This document shows, one piece after another, positions 1 through 7,766 of a stretch of DNA of 64,000 bases. The translations under genes and the position numbers were made by a program. The notes beneath the pieces are model-generated. The model searched no databases. It saw only the letters and a list, made by a program, of their open reading frames with translations, and was not told the origin of the DNA. Source of the stretch: Methylomarinum sp965277025 (GTDB lineage Bacteria > Pseudomonadota > Gammaproteobacteria > Methylococcales > Methylomonadaceae); NCBI GenBank assembly GCA_965277025.1, contig OZ255706.1:124001-188000 (forward strand), read 5' to 3'. Position 1 is the first letter of the stretch, and every line of letters begins with the position of its first letter.

Positions 1-66
1 TCGTTTAGCTGATTTCCGCCTGCCAGCGTGAAAATTCTTGCGGGGAAATTCCATGCTGGGGTGAGC

Positions 67-93
67 ATTCCCACGCGGGGGCGTGGGAACGAT
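67..93. repeat. REP-like palindrome
   Basis: A near-perfect inverted repeat built on TTCCCACGC and GCGTGGGAA. It is one of many copies of the same family in this window (around 1394, 2878, 3700, 7650, 12774, 15996, 18020), usually between genes. The family is probably mobilised by the RAYT protein encoded at 3138-3671. Confidence 0.8.
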
Positions 94-105
94 TGAGATG
101 AAATC

Positions 106-133
106 GTAGGGGCGTATTGCAATACGCCCCTAC
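106..133. repeat. Perfect 28-bp palindrome (GTAGGGG type)
   Basis: GTAGGGGCGTATTG is followed immediately by its exact reverse complement. It differs in sequence from the GTTCCCACGC REP family and I saw only this copy in the window. It lies between the degenerate CRISPR repeat and the left window edge. Such palindromes are usually dispersed repeats; no function is evident here. Confidence 0.75.
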
Positions 134-139
134 TAATTG

Positions 140-174
140 TTTTTAATCTCTTCTTGAAGGTCTGTGTTTCAAAT
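140..174 (-). repeat. Solitary degenerate CRISPR repeat
   Basis: This 35-nt stretch matches the array repeat (TTAATC.CTTCTT..AAGGTCTGTGTTT.AAAT) with a few substitutions and a 2-nt gap. It lies about 50 nt beyond the stop codon of card1. The sequence between it and card1 resembles the sequence flanking the main array, so it appears to be the remnant of an array that once followed card1. Confidence 0.75.
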
Positions 175-226
175 GATAATGTTGCGGTTCATAAAGTTAG
201 CCTTTTATTATGACCATTGACGGGGG

Positions 227-1378
227 TTATTTTAACCATTGTGCTATTTTTTCTTCAAGGTCTTTCAAGCCTTCATGATAGCAGAGTTCAATGTTTAGTT
301 CTCTGGCCCTGTCCAGGTGATGTTTTTGCATTTTTTTTACGCTGACCAGCATGGCCCTGGCTTGAGCGCCGCCCAGCACATCCCGCAGGCTGTCCAGTTT
401 ATAAAGAACTTCCGCGCCTTCGTCATGTCTGGCATGATTCCCTCTGTATACCTTGGTTTTGCATTCCAGCATATAAAGCCGGTTGTTGTGCAGGAATGCA
501 GTATCAATTTCGTTGATGACTTTGCCTTTTTCCTGCTGGCGCCTGATTTCGATACTGCGCGCCACATCTTGTATGCCGGCTTGTTTTTTCAGGTTTAAAC
601 AGCAGGCATAGGCATACATTTCCAGCCAGCCGCCGTTGACCATAAAGCGTGCCGGTTCATCAGGAAAGTACAGACGATTGTCTTCAAGCCGTAATAATTC
701 AGCTTGCTGGAACAGCTCGATCAATCGCCAGAACTGATGATCACCTGTTTTATCTTTGCCGATTTCAGGGCTGACAAGCTGTTTGTCTGAGGTTATGCCT
801 GTCAGGTAATTGAGACTGGTTATGGCTTTACTGTATTGCTTGATGTTGTATATCAATTCTTGGGTCAGTTCTCTGATTTCGGCTGTAACACCTGTTTCAA
901 GGCTGATTTCATCCGCACCATGAACAAGCAGAAATTCTTTCAACCGGATCTTGTCGGCAAGGTCTGTGGAGGGCTCATTCCCCGGATGCAACCAGATAAG
1001 GCGATCTTTTTCGGGGTGAATGTAGAATATCGGTTTGTCGTGAGCGCGAAAAATTTCATAGGCGGCAATACTCATCGGCTTGGTTCCGCCTGTGGCGTTG
1101 AGGGCAATGGCTTTGTCTTTATACTCGTCCATCAATTGCCACAATTGTTCCTGAATATGTTCTATATCCCAGGGGTTGTCCAATTCCCAGCGTTTTACCT
1201 TTATGCCTCGTGAGTGGTAGATTTTTTCCACATAGCCGGCTTGTTTTTGTTTGTCTTTTGACACCAGCATGATGACTTCGGCTGGCTTGAAGCGTTCATC
1301 CAGTATTGGGGTAATATTGGGGACAGCCTGGTCGGAAACCAGTATCAGATGAATGTCGGTTGGTATATTATTTTTCAT
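227..1378 (-). CDS. card1: Card1/Can2-type CARF nuclease (DUF1887)
   Basis: A 383-aa protein with an N-terminal CARF domain (signature NATGGTKPMSIAAYE near residues 93-107) and a C-terminal restriction-like nuclease domain. Candidate catalytic residues are E253 (GGWLE), D292 (NEID), E305 and K307 (LECKTK), the D-ExK pattern of Card1/Can2. In characterised family members, cyclic tetra-adenylate made by Cas10 binds the CARF domain and activates degradation of ssRNA/ssDNA or nicking of DNA. It is the last gene of the type III locus, about 200 bp downstream of another CARF gene and separated from it by REP palindromes. Length matches the roughly 370-aa family size. Its 3' end is duplicated as relics beside the CRISPR array. 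Confidence 0.88.
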   Translation of the reverse strand: MKNNIPTDIHLILVSDQAVPNITPILDERFKPAEVIMLVSKDKQKQAGYVEKIYHSRGIKVKRWELDNPWDIEHIQEQLWQLMDEYKDKAIALNATGGTKPMSIAAYEIFRAHDKPIFYIHPEKDRLIWLHPGNEPSTDLADKIRLKEFLLVHGADEISLETGVTAEIRELTQELIYNIKQYSKAITSLNYLTGITSDKQLVSPEIGKDKTGDHQFWRLIELFQQAELLRLEDNRLYFPDEPARFMVNGGWLEMYAYACCLNLKKQAGIQDVARSIEIRRQQEKGKVINEIDTAFLHNNRLYMLECKTKVYRGNHARHDEGAEVLYKLDSLRDVLGGAQARAMLVSVKKMQKHHLDRARELNIELCYHEGLKDLEEKIAQWLK

Positions 1379-1393
1379 ATCATTGCTGCTTTT

Positions 1394-1535
1394 GTTCCCA
1401 TGCAGGAGCGTGGGAACAATAATGAGTTTGGAACATGGTTCCCACGGTCTCCGTGAGAACCCATTCAGGAACGCTCCTGCGTTCCGTGACGCAGAGCGTC
1501 ACCGCGCACGTTCCCACGCGGGAGCATGGGAACGA
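1394..1535. repeat. REP-like palindrome cluster
   Basis: Two or three inverted repeats of the GTTCCCAnGC family, with the linked GACGCAGAGCGTC palindrome between them, fill the gap between the two CARF genes. Transcripts crossing here would form strong hairpins that could separate or stabilise the two mRNAs. Confidence 0.8.
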
Positions 1536-1582
1536 TACAGTAACAGTTATTTATGGTTTCCATGATCTCCCATTCATCCATT

Positions 1583-2827
1583 TCAATAATCATCCGGCAG
1601 TTGCGCCGGCATGGATTTAAATCCGGATTCTGTCAGCAGCATCGGCATAAAGGCCTGTTGCATAAAGTCTGAAACCATTCGCCACTGACTTTGCTCAACC
1701 GGTGAAAAACCATGCGCCAGTATGGAGTTGTTGCGGGTTTTGATATGGTTGAGCAACTCTTTTTGGTATTGATTGAAAAATTCAGCCGCCGCGCCTTGCG
1801 TATGGTGCTTGACCAGTTCCCAGGCGGCGTATAATCCTGCCTGGTATTGTCCTTCCCGGTTTGGGCTTATATTGATGCCGGCCGGGATGTTTTCTGGCGC
1901 AATGTTGTTTGTTTCAATCTGGCATTCTTTTCTCAGCAGCCATTGGGCTGTCCATTCAATCAACCGGTAAATGCGGGCGATAGCGTCGTCATAGCGGCCT
2001 TGTCTGGCGCGGCGCTGTGCATTGAGGTAAAGGTCGAACAGTCTGGCGGCTTCCTGTTTTAGTGGATCGTTGTTATTCAGGCGTTGAACTACAGGGATAT
2101 AGCCTTTTAAATGGCCGGGTAAATTGGGCGCATAGCGTTTGAGTATGTCAAAAGCCTCTGCATGATTAAAATTGTCCCATTCGGCAAACGCCTGGCTGAT
2201 GTCTTTAAATCGGAGGTATTCGGCGCGAAGTGTTGTCTGCCTGGGGATTTTCAGGGTGTCAAGCCCTTCCAGCGCTTCGCTGTAGGCATAACGCCGCCAG
2301 CATTGCCGGTAAGGGGCGAGCGCACGCTGAAAGCGGATTTGTTCGATATTGGCCAGGGCGGATAATTCTGAGCCATCATGTACTTTAACAAGATCGCTGC
2401 GGCTGCCGGTCACCAGTTGCAATTCAACATGCGGAAATTCAAGAGCGGCCATAACCAGTCCGGCGCTCATGGATTTGGTGCCGCCGGTGTAGTCGGCATA
2501 AATGTTTGCGTATGGATATTGCTGGCTGAGGTTTTCAATAGCTTTTGTGCAATCCAGATAAATCCGATCGAGATCATCAGCCATGGTTTTCACCAATTGA
2601 TATTGCTCTTCTTGTAACCCTGTTTGCAGTGGAATGGCCGGCAGACTGGGTTTTTCGTCTTGTTGATGCGCCTTGATGCAATTGCCTTTGCCGATAATCT
2701 GAATATCCGACCCGGGCCGTCCTGTCGCCTCGTCTTTTCCGGTACAAATAAAGACGACGAAATCCGGGCGCAAATCGGTAATGGCTTTGACAACAGGCTG
2801 GTAGCTACCGCCGACGGTTACTATCAA
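1583..2827 (-). CDS. CARF-HEPN protein, TIGR02710 type (Csm6-like)
   Basis: At least 414 aa. The N-terminal CARF domain has TVGGSYQPVV near residues 4-13 and the ligand-pocket motif DYTGGTKSMSAG near residues 112-123. The C-terminus carries R365-N-x5-H372 (RNNSILAH), the R-x(4-6)-H active-site pattern of HEPN ribonucleases such as Csm6. This suggests an RNase activated by cyclic oligoadenylate. The first possible start in the conserved frame is TTG at 2827. An in-frame CTG at 2855-2857 preceded by AGAGGA would add ten residues and has better ribosome-site spacing, so the true start is probably non-AUG and upstream. The gene follows csm5 and the RAYT gene on the same strand. Family and HEPN assignments are by motif only. 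Confidence 0.8.
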   Translation of the reverse strand: MIVTVGGSYQPVVKAITDLRPDFVVFICTGKDEATGRPGSDIQIIGKGNCIKAHQQDEKPSLPAIPLQTGLQEEQYQLVKTMADDLDRIYLDCTKAIENLSQQYPYANIYADYTGGTKSMSAGLVMAALEFPHVELQLVTGSRSDLVKVHDGSELSALANIEQIRFQRALAPYRQCWRRYAYSEALEGLDTLKIPRQTTLRAEYLRFKDISQAFAEWDNFNHAEAFDILKRYAPNLPGHLKGYIPVVQRLNNNDPLKQEAARLFDLYLNAQRRARQGRYDDAIARIYRLIEWTAQWLLRKECQIETNNIAPENIPAGINISPNREGQYQAGLYAAWELVKHHTQGAAAEFFNQYQKELLNHIKTRNNSILAHGFSPVEQSQWRMVSDFMQQAFMPMLLTESGFKSMPAQLPDDY

Positions 2828-2877
2828 TATTGTTTCGGGTGATTTTTGTTTGTTCAGTTTATCTATCCTCTGCTAAT

Positions 2878-3123
2878 TTCCTACGCGAGAACGTGGGTAC
2901 GATGGTAATTTTATTGTTCCCATGTTCCTGCGTGGGTACACTTACTTTGCCTTGGCATGTATCGTTCCCATGCTCTGCGTGGGAACGTGCGCGGTGACGC
3001 TCTGCGTCACGAAACGCAGGAGCGTTCCTGAATGGGTTCCCACGCAGGAGCGTGGGAACGATGTTTATACGGGGTTTTTCTCCCCTATTGTTCCCCACGC
3101 TCCCGCGTGGGAACACACACCAG
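2878..3123. repeat. REP-like palindrome cluster downstream of RAYT
   Basis: The 310-bp gap between the CARF-HEPN gene and the RAYT gene holds no gene. It is filled with several copies of the GTTCCCACGC...GCGTGGGAAC palindrome in both orientations, plus a GACGCTCTGCGTC element. This is the BIME-like arrangement expected around an active RAYT. Confidence 0.8.
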
Positions 3124-3137
3124 ACGCTCTGCGTCAA

Positions 3138-3671
3138 TCAATCCCACCGGTCAATCGCAATCAGGCTTTCTCCGCCAAAATAATGGCCGGCACTGGAATT
3201 ACGCCAATGTTCCGGCCTGGCCCCATACCCCCGTTTAACCGGGTTGGCGTGAATATAATCAAGCTTTTGCCGCATCATCACTTCATCTAGAATCAATTCC
3301 GCATGAACGCCTTCTTGCCAGAATTGGTATTGCCTGTCACATTTATGCGCTTTTTTGTTTTCTTTAAATCGCGTTAACAAACGCCTTTGCTTGTTATGTT
3401 GTAAATAATCCAGAATCTTTCTGGCTGTGAAGGATTTAAATTCGGCCACGGTTTTATCCAGGCGTAGTGCCTGCGCAATAAAATGCAAATGGTTTTCCAT
3501 GATAACGTAGCCATATAATTTCAGATTTTTGTTGCGTCGTTGGTATCGCCAGCAATCAAGAATAATCTTGACGCTATCGGGCCGGGTAAAGACAGCTAAC
3601 CAGTCAACCACTGTACAAGTAAGAAAATGCGGCCGGTCTGGTTCGGTGATGACGTAACGGTTTCTTGCCAT
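3138..3671 (-). CDS. rayt: REP-associated tyrosine transposase (RAYT, Y1 family)
   Basis: A 177-aa single-domain Y1/HUH transposase. It has the HUH motif H-L-H in MENHLHFIAQA and the RAYT-typical start MARNRYVITEPDRPHFLT. The conserved RLLTRFKENKKAHKC and FWQEGVHAELIL segments follow; the family's catalytic tyrosine lies further toward the C-terminus. The frame stays open upstream to 3839, but that part is translated REP sequence, so I place the start at 3671. RAYTs bind and process REP hairpins, and this gene is flanked on both sides by such palindromes. It sits between csm5 and two CARF effector genes, apparently as an insertion into the CRISPR-cas locus. Confidence 0.85.
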   Translation of the reverse strand: MARNRYVITEPDRPHFLTCTVVDWLAVFTRPDSVKIILDCWRYQRRNKNLKLYGYVIMENHLHFIAQALRLDKTVAEFKSFTARKILDYLQHNKQRRLLTRFKENKKAHKCDRQYQFWQEGVHAELILDEVMMRQKLDYIHANPVKRGYGARPEHWRNSSAGHYFGGESLIAIDRWD

Positions 3672-3699
3672 AGGTTTGTGACTTTTTGACGCAGAGCGT

Positions 3700-3832
3700 C
3701 GTTGGTTGTGGTTCCCACGAGGGAACAATAACAGACAGCTGCCACGGGAAACCACTGTCGGCCCTTGTTCCCACGCGGGAGCGTGGGAACAAGGGTTTAT
3801 TTTGTCCATGCTCCTGCGTGGATGCATGGCGG
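3700..3832. repeat. REP-like palindromes upstream of RAYT
   Basis: Copies of GTTCCCACG..GTGGGAAC and GACGCAGAGCGTC fill the space between the RAYT start and the csm5 stop. With the downstream cluster they bracket the transposase gene. Confidence 0.78.
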
Positions 3833-3839
3833 TCTGCAA

Positions 3840-5489
3840 TTATTGTAAATACTGCAACACTTTTTCACTGCGTTGTTTCAGCTTCAGCTTTTTTTTGTTG
3901 GTACCGGCAAAATCAGGCATCCATTTTCCTGCCTCTTCCATCAATTGTTTGACTTTTTGCGCCACGATTTTAGCGTCATTACTATCCCAGCGGCCTGATT
4001 CCAGTTCTTTCAGCAGGCGGGTGTCGTGCTCGGCTTCGGGAGTTTTGCCTAACAATTCTTCAATTTCACGTTCTATCGGGCTGAGGCTGGCTAAACGCTG
4101 TTGTTCTTCAAGCTGGCGCTGTTTTTCTCGCGCTTCTGCTTCTTTTTGGGCCTGCAGGCGGGCTGATTCCTGTTGCTGGCGTTGCAGGATGTCTTGTTTG
4201 AGCAGCTGTTGTTTTGCCAGTTGTGCCTTAAACCAGTCATGTTTGTTTTGTTGTCCATCGTGCCATTGTTGCAGTTGCGGGTCATCTTCTGTGGGGTTGA
4301 TTTCCACCAGCAACCAACCGAAAGGCAGCAGTTCGGTCTGCGCGCTTTCACGCTCGGCTGCCAGCCACCAGGTAGTGGGCGTGGGCTGCGTCTGGTAGCG
4401 GGGAGGCTTTTTGCCTTGCATGATTTTAATTTGGCGTACACCTTCCAGTGTCAACGCTTCGGCGCCGCTGTGGCGGCCTGCCCGTAGCAGGAAGGCTTCG
4501 CCATTGTTCATGCGTTTGAGCATATTGCCGGAAAACAGCTGCTTGATTTGTTCAAGCCATTGGCTGTGCAGATAGTTGTTTTTTTGCATGGCCTGGGTTT
4601 CCTGCCAGAACATGTGCATATAGAAGGCATTGCAATAGCGCGCGATATCTTGAATGCTCCACTGGTATTCGGGTTTGGGCAGTTTGTCTGTAAATTGTTG
4701 TACCGGCTTGACGTTTTGCAGGCTGATGCTGCCGCTGAAACTGCGGATATGGCAAGGGGCCAGGCATTCGAGCAGTTGGTACAGGCCTTTGTTTTCGGCG
4801 GTTGATTTTATTGTCTTGCCATCTTTTGTACTTTGGTTGCGTTTGCGGTTAACGGCAAATTGCACCATGTGGGCAGGGTTGTCATCATCGCCTTGCCAGC
4901 TGGCGTCGGCAATGGAAATCAGACGCATGGGATCGCTGTGAAACTGACCCTGAAACAGGCGTTTTTGCAGTTCACGGTTGCATTCGCCGCGCAGGAGCTG
5001 GGCTTTCTGGTTGATGCTGTCCAGTAAAGCCGTGCGGATAGCGCCTTTCAGGCTGCTGCCTGGCAACAGCGGCGCTTGCGTGACGGGGTTGTAAAAGCTG
5101 CGTTCGATTTCAAGCTTGTTGATGATACGTTTGCCGCGGCTTTCCTGTTGGGCGATTTTGCCAATACGTTTTTCATATAACTTTCGAACGCCGGGAGCGG
5201 TTGGAATGGGGGCGCAGGCAAAGGGCAGCATTTTTTCACGGTGCTGGTGAAAAAAGGCCTGGACATTGGTCAGCAAGCGATCATCGGGCTTGGCGTTGAC
5301 AATATTGAGCAGCTGCTTGCGTTCCGGTTGTGATAATCCAGTCTGGGCGGCAAAGCTGTCAAAACTGTATAGTGCATCGTTTTCGGTATCAATGACATAG
5401 TTGGCCGGTTCATAACTGTCACCAGTACCGATATGCACGGGCGACAATGGCGTAAATTTCAGGTTGTAGTGTTTGATAAATTCGCTCAT
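3840..5489 (-). CDS. csm5: Type III-A Csm5 with C-terminal coiled-coil extension
   Basis: A 549-aa RAMP protein that caps the crRNA 3' end in the Csm complex. The first ~390 residues are Csm5-like: LSPVHIGTGDSYEPANYVID at the N-terminus and the RAMP loop PGSSLKGAIRTALLD near residue 145. The last ~150 residues are unusual: a Gln/Glu/Lys/Arg-rich coiled coil (KQQLLKQDILQRQQQESARL and onward) and then a compact segment around SPIEREIEELLGKTPEAEHD. Typical Csm5 proteins are about 350-400 aa. The start overlaps the csm4 stop by 4 nt (ATGA), indicating translational coupling. Confidence 0.88.
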   Translation of the reverse strand: MSEFIKHYNLKFTPLSPVHIGTGDSYEPANYVIDTENDALYSFDSFAAQTGLSQPERKQLLNIVNAKPDDRLLTNVQAFFHQHREKMLPFACAPIPTAPGVRKLYEKRIGKIAQQESRGKRIINKLEIERSFYNPVTQAPLLPGSSLKGAIRTALLDSINQKAQLLRGECNRELQKRLFQGQFHSDPMRLISIADASWQGDDDNPAHMVQFAVNRKRNQSTKDGKTIKSTAENKGLYQLLECLAPCHIRSFSGSISLQNVKPVQQFTDKLPKPEYQWSIQDIARYCNAFYMHMFWQETQAMQKNNYLHSQWLEQIKQLFSGNMLKRMNNGEAFLLRAGRHSGAEALTLEGVRQIKIMQGKKPPRYQTQPTPTTWWLAAERESAQTELLPFGWLLVEINPTEDDPQLQQWHDGQQNKHDWFKAQLAKQQLLKQDILQRQQQESARLQAQKEAEAREKQRQLEEQQRLASLSPIEREIEELLGKTPEAEHDTRLLKELESGRWDSNDAKIVAQKVKQLMEEAGKWMPDFAGTNKKKLKLKQRSEKVLQYLQ

Positions 5490-6442
5490 GACAGTTCCTT
5501 ATGAGAGAAATGAACGGCAATGATGGGCGCATAGCCCTGATGCACAGTGGCCGCCATTGTTTTGGACAATTCTCCGTTACCGCCCAGTCCCTGGCCGATG
5601 AAACCGTTTGCCGGAACTGGCGTTGTAAAAATCGCCGCTGTTTGCGCCAGCAATATCGGGTTTTTAAACGGTTTTCCCTGCTCATGTACAGCCCGGTCGC
5701 CATGACGACCAAAACGGGTGAAGATCTGGTAATAACTGGCTTTGGCGTCATAGCCCGAACCTTGCGGCGCAACCGGAGCCAGGGTCAGACAGGCATTGGC
5801 ATTCGCTTGACCTGGCAGGCTGACTTTTTCAAATGCTTCAATACTGAATTTGCCGGCCCCGGTGCTAGCGTCTTTTCCATAACCGAACAGTCCAAAATCT
5901 GTAACACATGCTTTTAATTGCTCTGGACGAAATTTGCTTTCATCCAAAAGAATAAAAATATTCCATAAAATGCCGGGCTGATACCATGTTTGTTCCATGC
6001 TGTAAGGCGCAAAACCGGCTTCCCCCGTCGTACCGGTCTGGTGATTGATGCTGTTATGAGGTTGCGGATGTTTTTCTATGAGGCTGCCGGTTTCTGTGGC
6101 AATGTCTTGATCTGTTTTGGCCAGTTGCAGCCAATTCTCAAGCGGTTGTTGAAATGCGTCATCCGGCAGCCAGTTACGTTTTTTTATGGCTTTGCGGTCT
6201 TCATTTTCGAGTTGTTGATAAAACACTCCGGGTAATTTAGGCAATGGCCAGTAGCCTTGTGGAAAGGCATCGGAGACGATGGCGAAAGGCTGATTATCGG
6301 TATAGCCTTCAAGACAGCTTTGCAAAAAGTCATTGCCTAAACGATGCCGCAGCGCCCAGCACAGTTGTCCGAAAAGGGTATCGCCTTTTAACGGGGTGAC
6401 GAACGGCGACAAGGGTTTCAGCGTCAATCGGTAGCTTTGCAT
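5486..6442 (-). CDS. csm4: Type III-A Csm4 RAMP protein
   Basis: A 318-aa Cas5-type RAMP subunit, which in the Csm complex binds the crRNA 5' handle and contacts Cas10. Supporting features are the N-terminus RLTLKPLSPFVTPLKGDTLFGQLCWAL, typical of Csm4, the FGYGKDASTGAGKFSI segment near residues 190-205, and a Gly-rich C-terminal loop GQGLGGNGELSKT. It lies 62 bp after csm3 and overlaps csm5 by 4 nt. Length is normal for the family. Confidence 0.9.
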   Translation of the reverse strand: MQSYRLTLKPLSPFVTPLKGDTLFGQLCWALRHRLGNDFLQSCLEGYTDNQPFAIVSDAFPQGYWPLPKLPGVFYQQLENEDRKAIKKRNWLPDDAFQQPLENWLQLAKTDQDIATETGSLIEKHPQPHNSINHQTGTTGEAGFAPYSMEQTWYQPGILWNIFILLDESKFRPEQLKACVTDFGLFGYGKDASTGAGKFSIEAFEKVSLPGQANANACLTLAPVAPQGSGYDAKASYYQIFTRFGRHGDRAVHEQGKPFKNPILLAQTAAIFTTPVPANGFIGQGLGGNGELSKTMAATVHQGYAPIIAVHFSHKELS

Positions 6443-6504
6443 TGTCTATCCCCCATTCAATTGACAGCCATCCAGTTTTTCTTGAATATCCTGATCATCC
6501 CGTT

Positions 6505-7167
6505 TCAGTTGTTTAAACTGATCTTGCCGTAACCGCGTGAACCGGAGCCGCCCAATCCTGTCAATTCCAGCAGTTTCAGGCCAGTTATCAGGGTTTCCAG
6601 CACATCGTCTTCATTATCGTGCACACGAACGGTCAGATTGAAATCGAATACCGCGCTGGCCGGTACGCGTTCGGTATTTCGCGGGTTTTCCGCTGTGCCC
6701 TTGATGCGATCAATACTGTTTTCCATTTTGGTTTCGGTTAGCATCAGGCTTTTGTCGTCCATTTCCTTTACCCAGTTTTGATCCAATGCGCAATCCCAGA
6801 ATGCCAGCCGGGTCGGGCCAATGTCGTGCAGTAATTCGTCCTTGATACTGTTATCTGGCGCGCCGCCAAACAGTTTGATGATTTGTTTGGCTTGCTGCTT
6901 TTTGTCTTCTGTATCCAGTTTCTCAATATGACTAAAACTCACCGGAGCGCCATTGGTATCACTAACCAGACCGCTATACCATTCCAGCAGACTGCGCATT
7001 TTACCTTTGATACTGGAGCCTGGAATGTATGGTTGCTGGTTGATCGGGTTTTTGATTACCGGATTGTCTGTACCGCCAATATGGATTTCGGTATTGCCGC
7101 TGCCGATATGCAGGCCGCTTAACAATTCGATTTTGCCGGTGATTTTGCTGATTTTGGTCAGTTGCAT
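6505..7167 (-). CDS. csm3: Type III-A Csm3 backbone RNase
   Basis: A 220-aa RAMP protein forming the backbone that cleaves target RNA every six nucleotides. The catalytic aspartate is present as D34 in HIGGTDNPVIKNP, equivalent to D33 of characterised Csm3. The loop PGSSIKGKMRSLLEWYSG follows, and the C-terminal Gly-rich motif LTGLGGSGSRGYGKI is clear. The ribosome site AGGAGA sits 7-8 nt before the ATG, and csm2 ends 12 nt upstream. All expected residues are intact, so target-RNA cleavage should be functional. Confidence 0.93.
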   Translation of the reverse strand: MQLTKISKITGKIELLSGLHIGSGNTEIHIGGTDNPVIKNPINQQPYIPGSSIKGKMRSLLEWYSGLVSDTNGAPVSFSHIEKLDTEDKKQQAKQIIKLFGGAPDNSIKDELLHDIGPTRLAFWDCALDQNWVKEMDDKSLMLTETKMENSIDRIKGTAENPRNTERVPASAVFDFNLTVRVHDNEDDVLETLITGLKLLELTGLGGSGSRGYGKISLNN

Positions 7168-7179
7168 GAGATTTCTCCT

Positions 7180-7617
7180 TTAGTCTTTGGGTCTTTCTTC
7201 TTTGTAAAAGCCCATAAAGGCTTCCATAAACAGCTTGAAATGGCGCATGGTTTTGACGCATTCGACCTGTCTTAAACATTCACTCAGTAGCGTGACATAA
7301 TCATCATTAACCAATCTTCTTCCTTTTGCGTAAGCGGCTTTGGCGTTCAGCATGCGGATAAACGGTAAAAATTCGTCAAATTTTTTCGGGTGCTGGCTGG
7401 TTTTTGATTCCCACATAACGATTTCATCATAAAACTTCCGTAATTGAGTGGGTTTGTTGCTTTTTGTGCTGGCGATAATTTCAGCCTTTTCTTTAGCGGT
7501 CTTGTCAAACAGACCGGTCGAAAGCTCTTTCAGGTCGATGTCGTTGACATTGACATTCATCCTTGGTTTCTCCCGGTCATAACCTCGCTTTTGCGGATGC
7601 TTGTTTTGTGTGGACAT
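7180..7617 (-). CDS. csm2: Type III-A small subunit Csm2
   Basis: A 145-aa, mostly helical, basic protein in the position and size range of Csm2, which lines the inner groove of the effector filament. The segment QLRKFYDEIVMWESKT followed by LPFIRMLNAKAAYAKGR is the Csm2 pattern. It has a strong ribosome site (AAGGAGA) before the ATG at 7617. The first ~25 residues are low-complexity and basic. A 149-bp REP-containing gap separates it from cas10. Confidence 0.88.
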   Translation of the reverse strand: MSTQNKHPQKRGYDREKPRMNVNVNDIDLKELSTGLFDKTAKEKAEIIASTKSNKPTQLRKFYDEIVMWESKTSQHPKKFDEFLPFIRMLNAKAAYAKGRRLVNDDYVTLLSECLRQVECVKTMRHFKLFMEAFMGFYKEERPKD

Positions 7618-7647
7618 AAAGCAATCTCCTTTTTTAAGATTTTAAAC

Positions 7648-7765
7648 GCAGAGCGTGTTGCTCTGGACTCCCACGTAGGAGCGTGGGAGCGATGAGTTTT
7701 TGACAGATTACTGATCATTCCCACGCTCTCAGCGGGGGGAACGCCTGATTTTGACGCTCTGCGTC
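7648..7765. repeat. REP-like palindromes between cas10 and csm2
   Basis: Contains ACGCAGAGCGT, CCCACGTAGGAGCGTGGG, a CCCACGCTCTCAGCGGGGGG half and GACGCTCTGCGTC. These hairpin-forming elements split cas10 from csm2-csm5 within the same transcription direction. They may change the relative amounts of Cas10 and the other subunits. Confidence 0.75.
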
Positions 7766-7766
7766 A

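Noticed and set aside
106..133. The 28-bp GTAGGGG palindrome as a CRISPR repeat or operator.
   Set aside because: Single copy, no spacing pattern and no link to the array repeat; best seen as a dispersed palindrome.
3672..3839. An N-terminal extension of the RAYT protein.
   Set aside because: The extra 56 residues are translated REP palindromes; homologues begin at MARNRYV.
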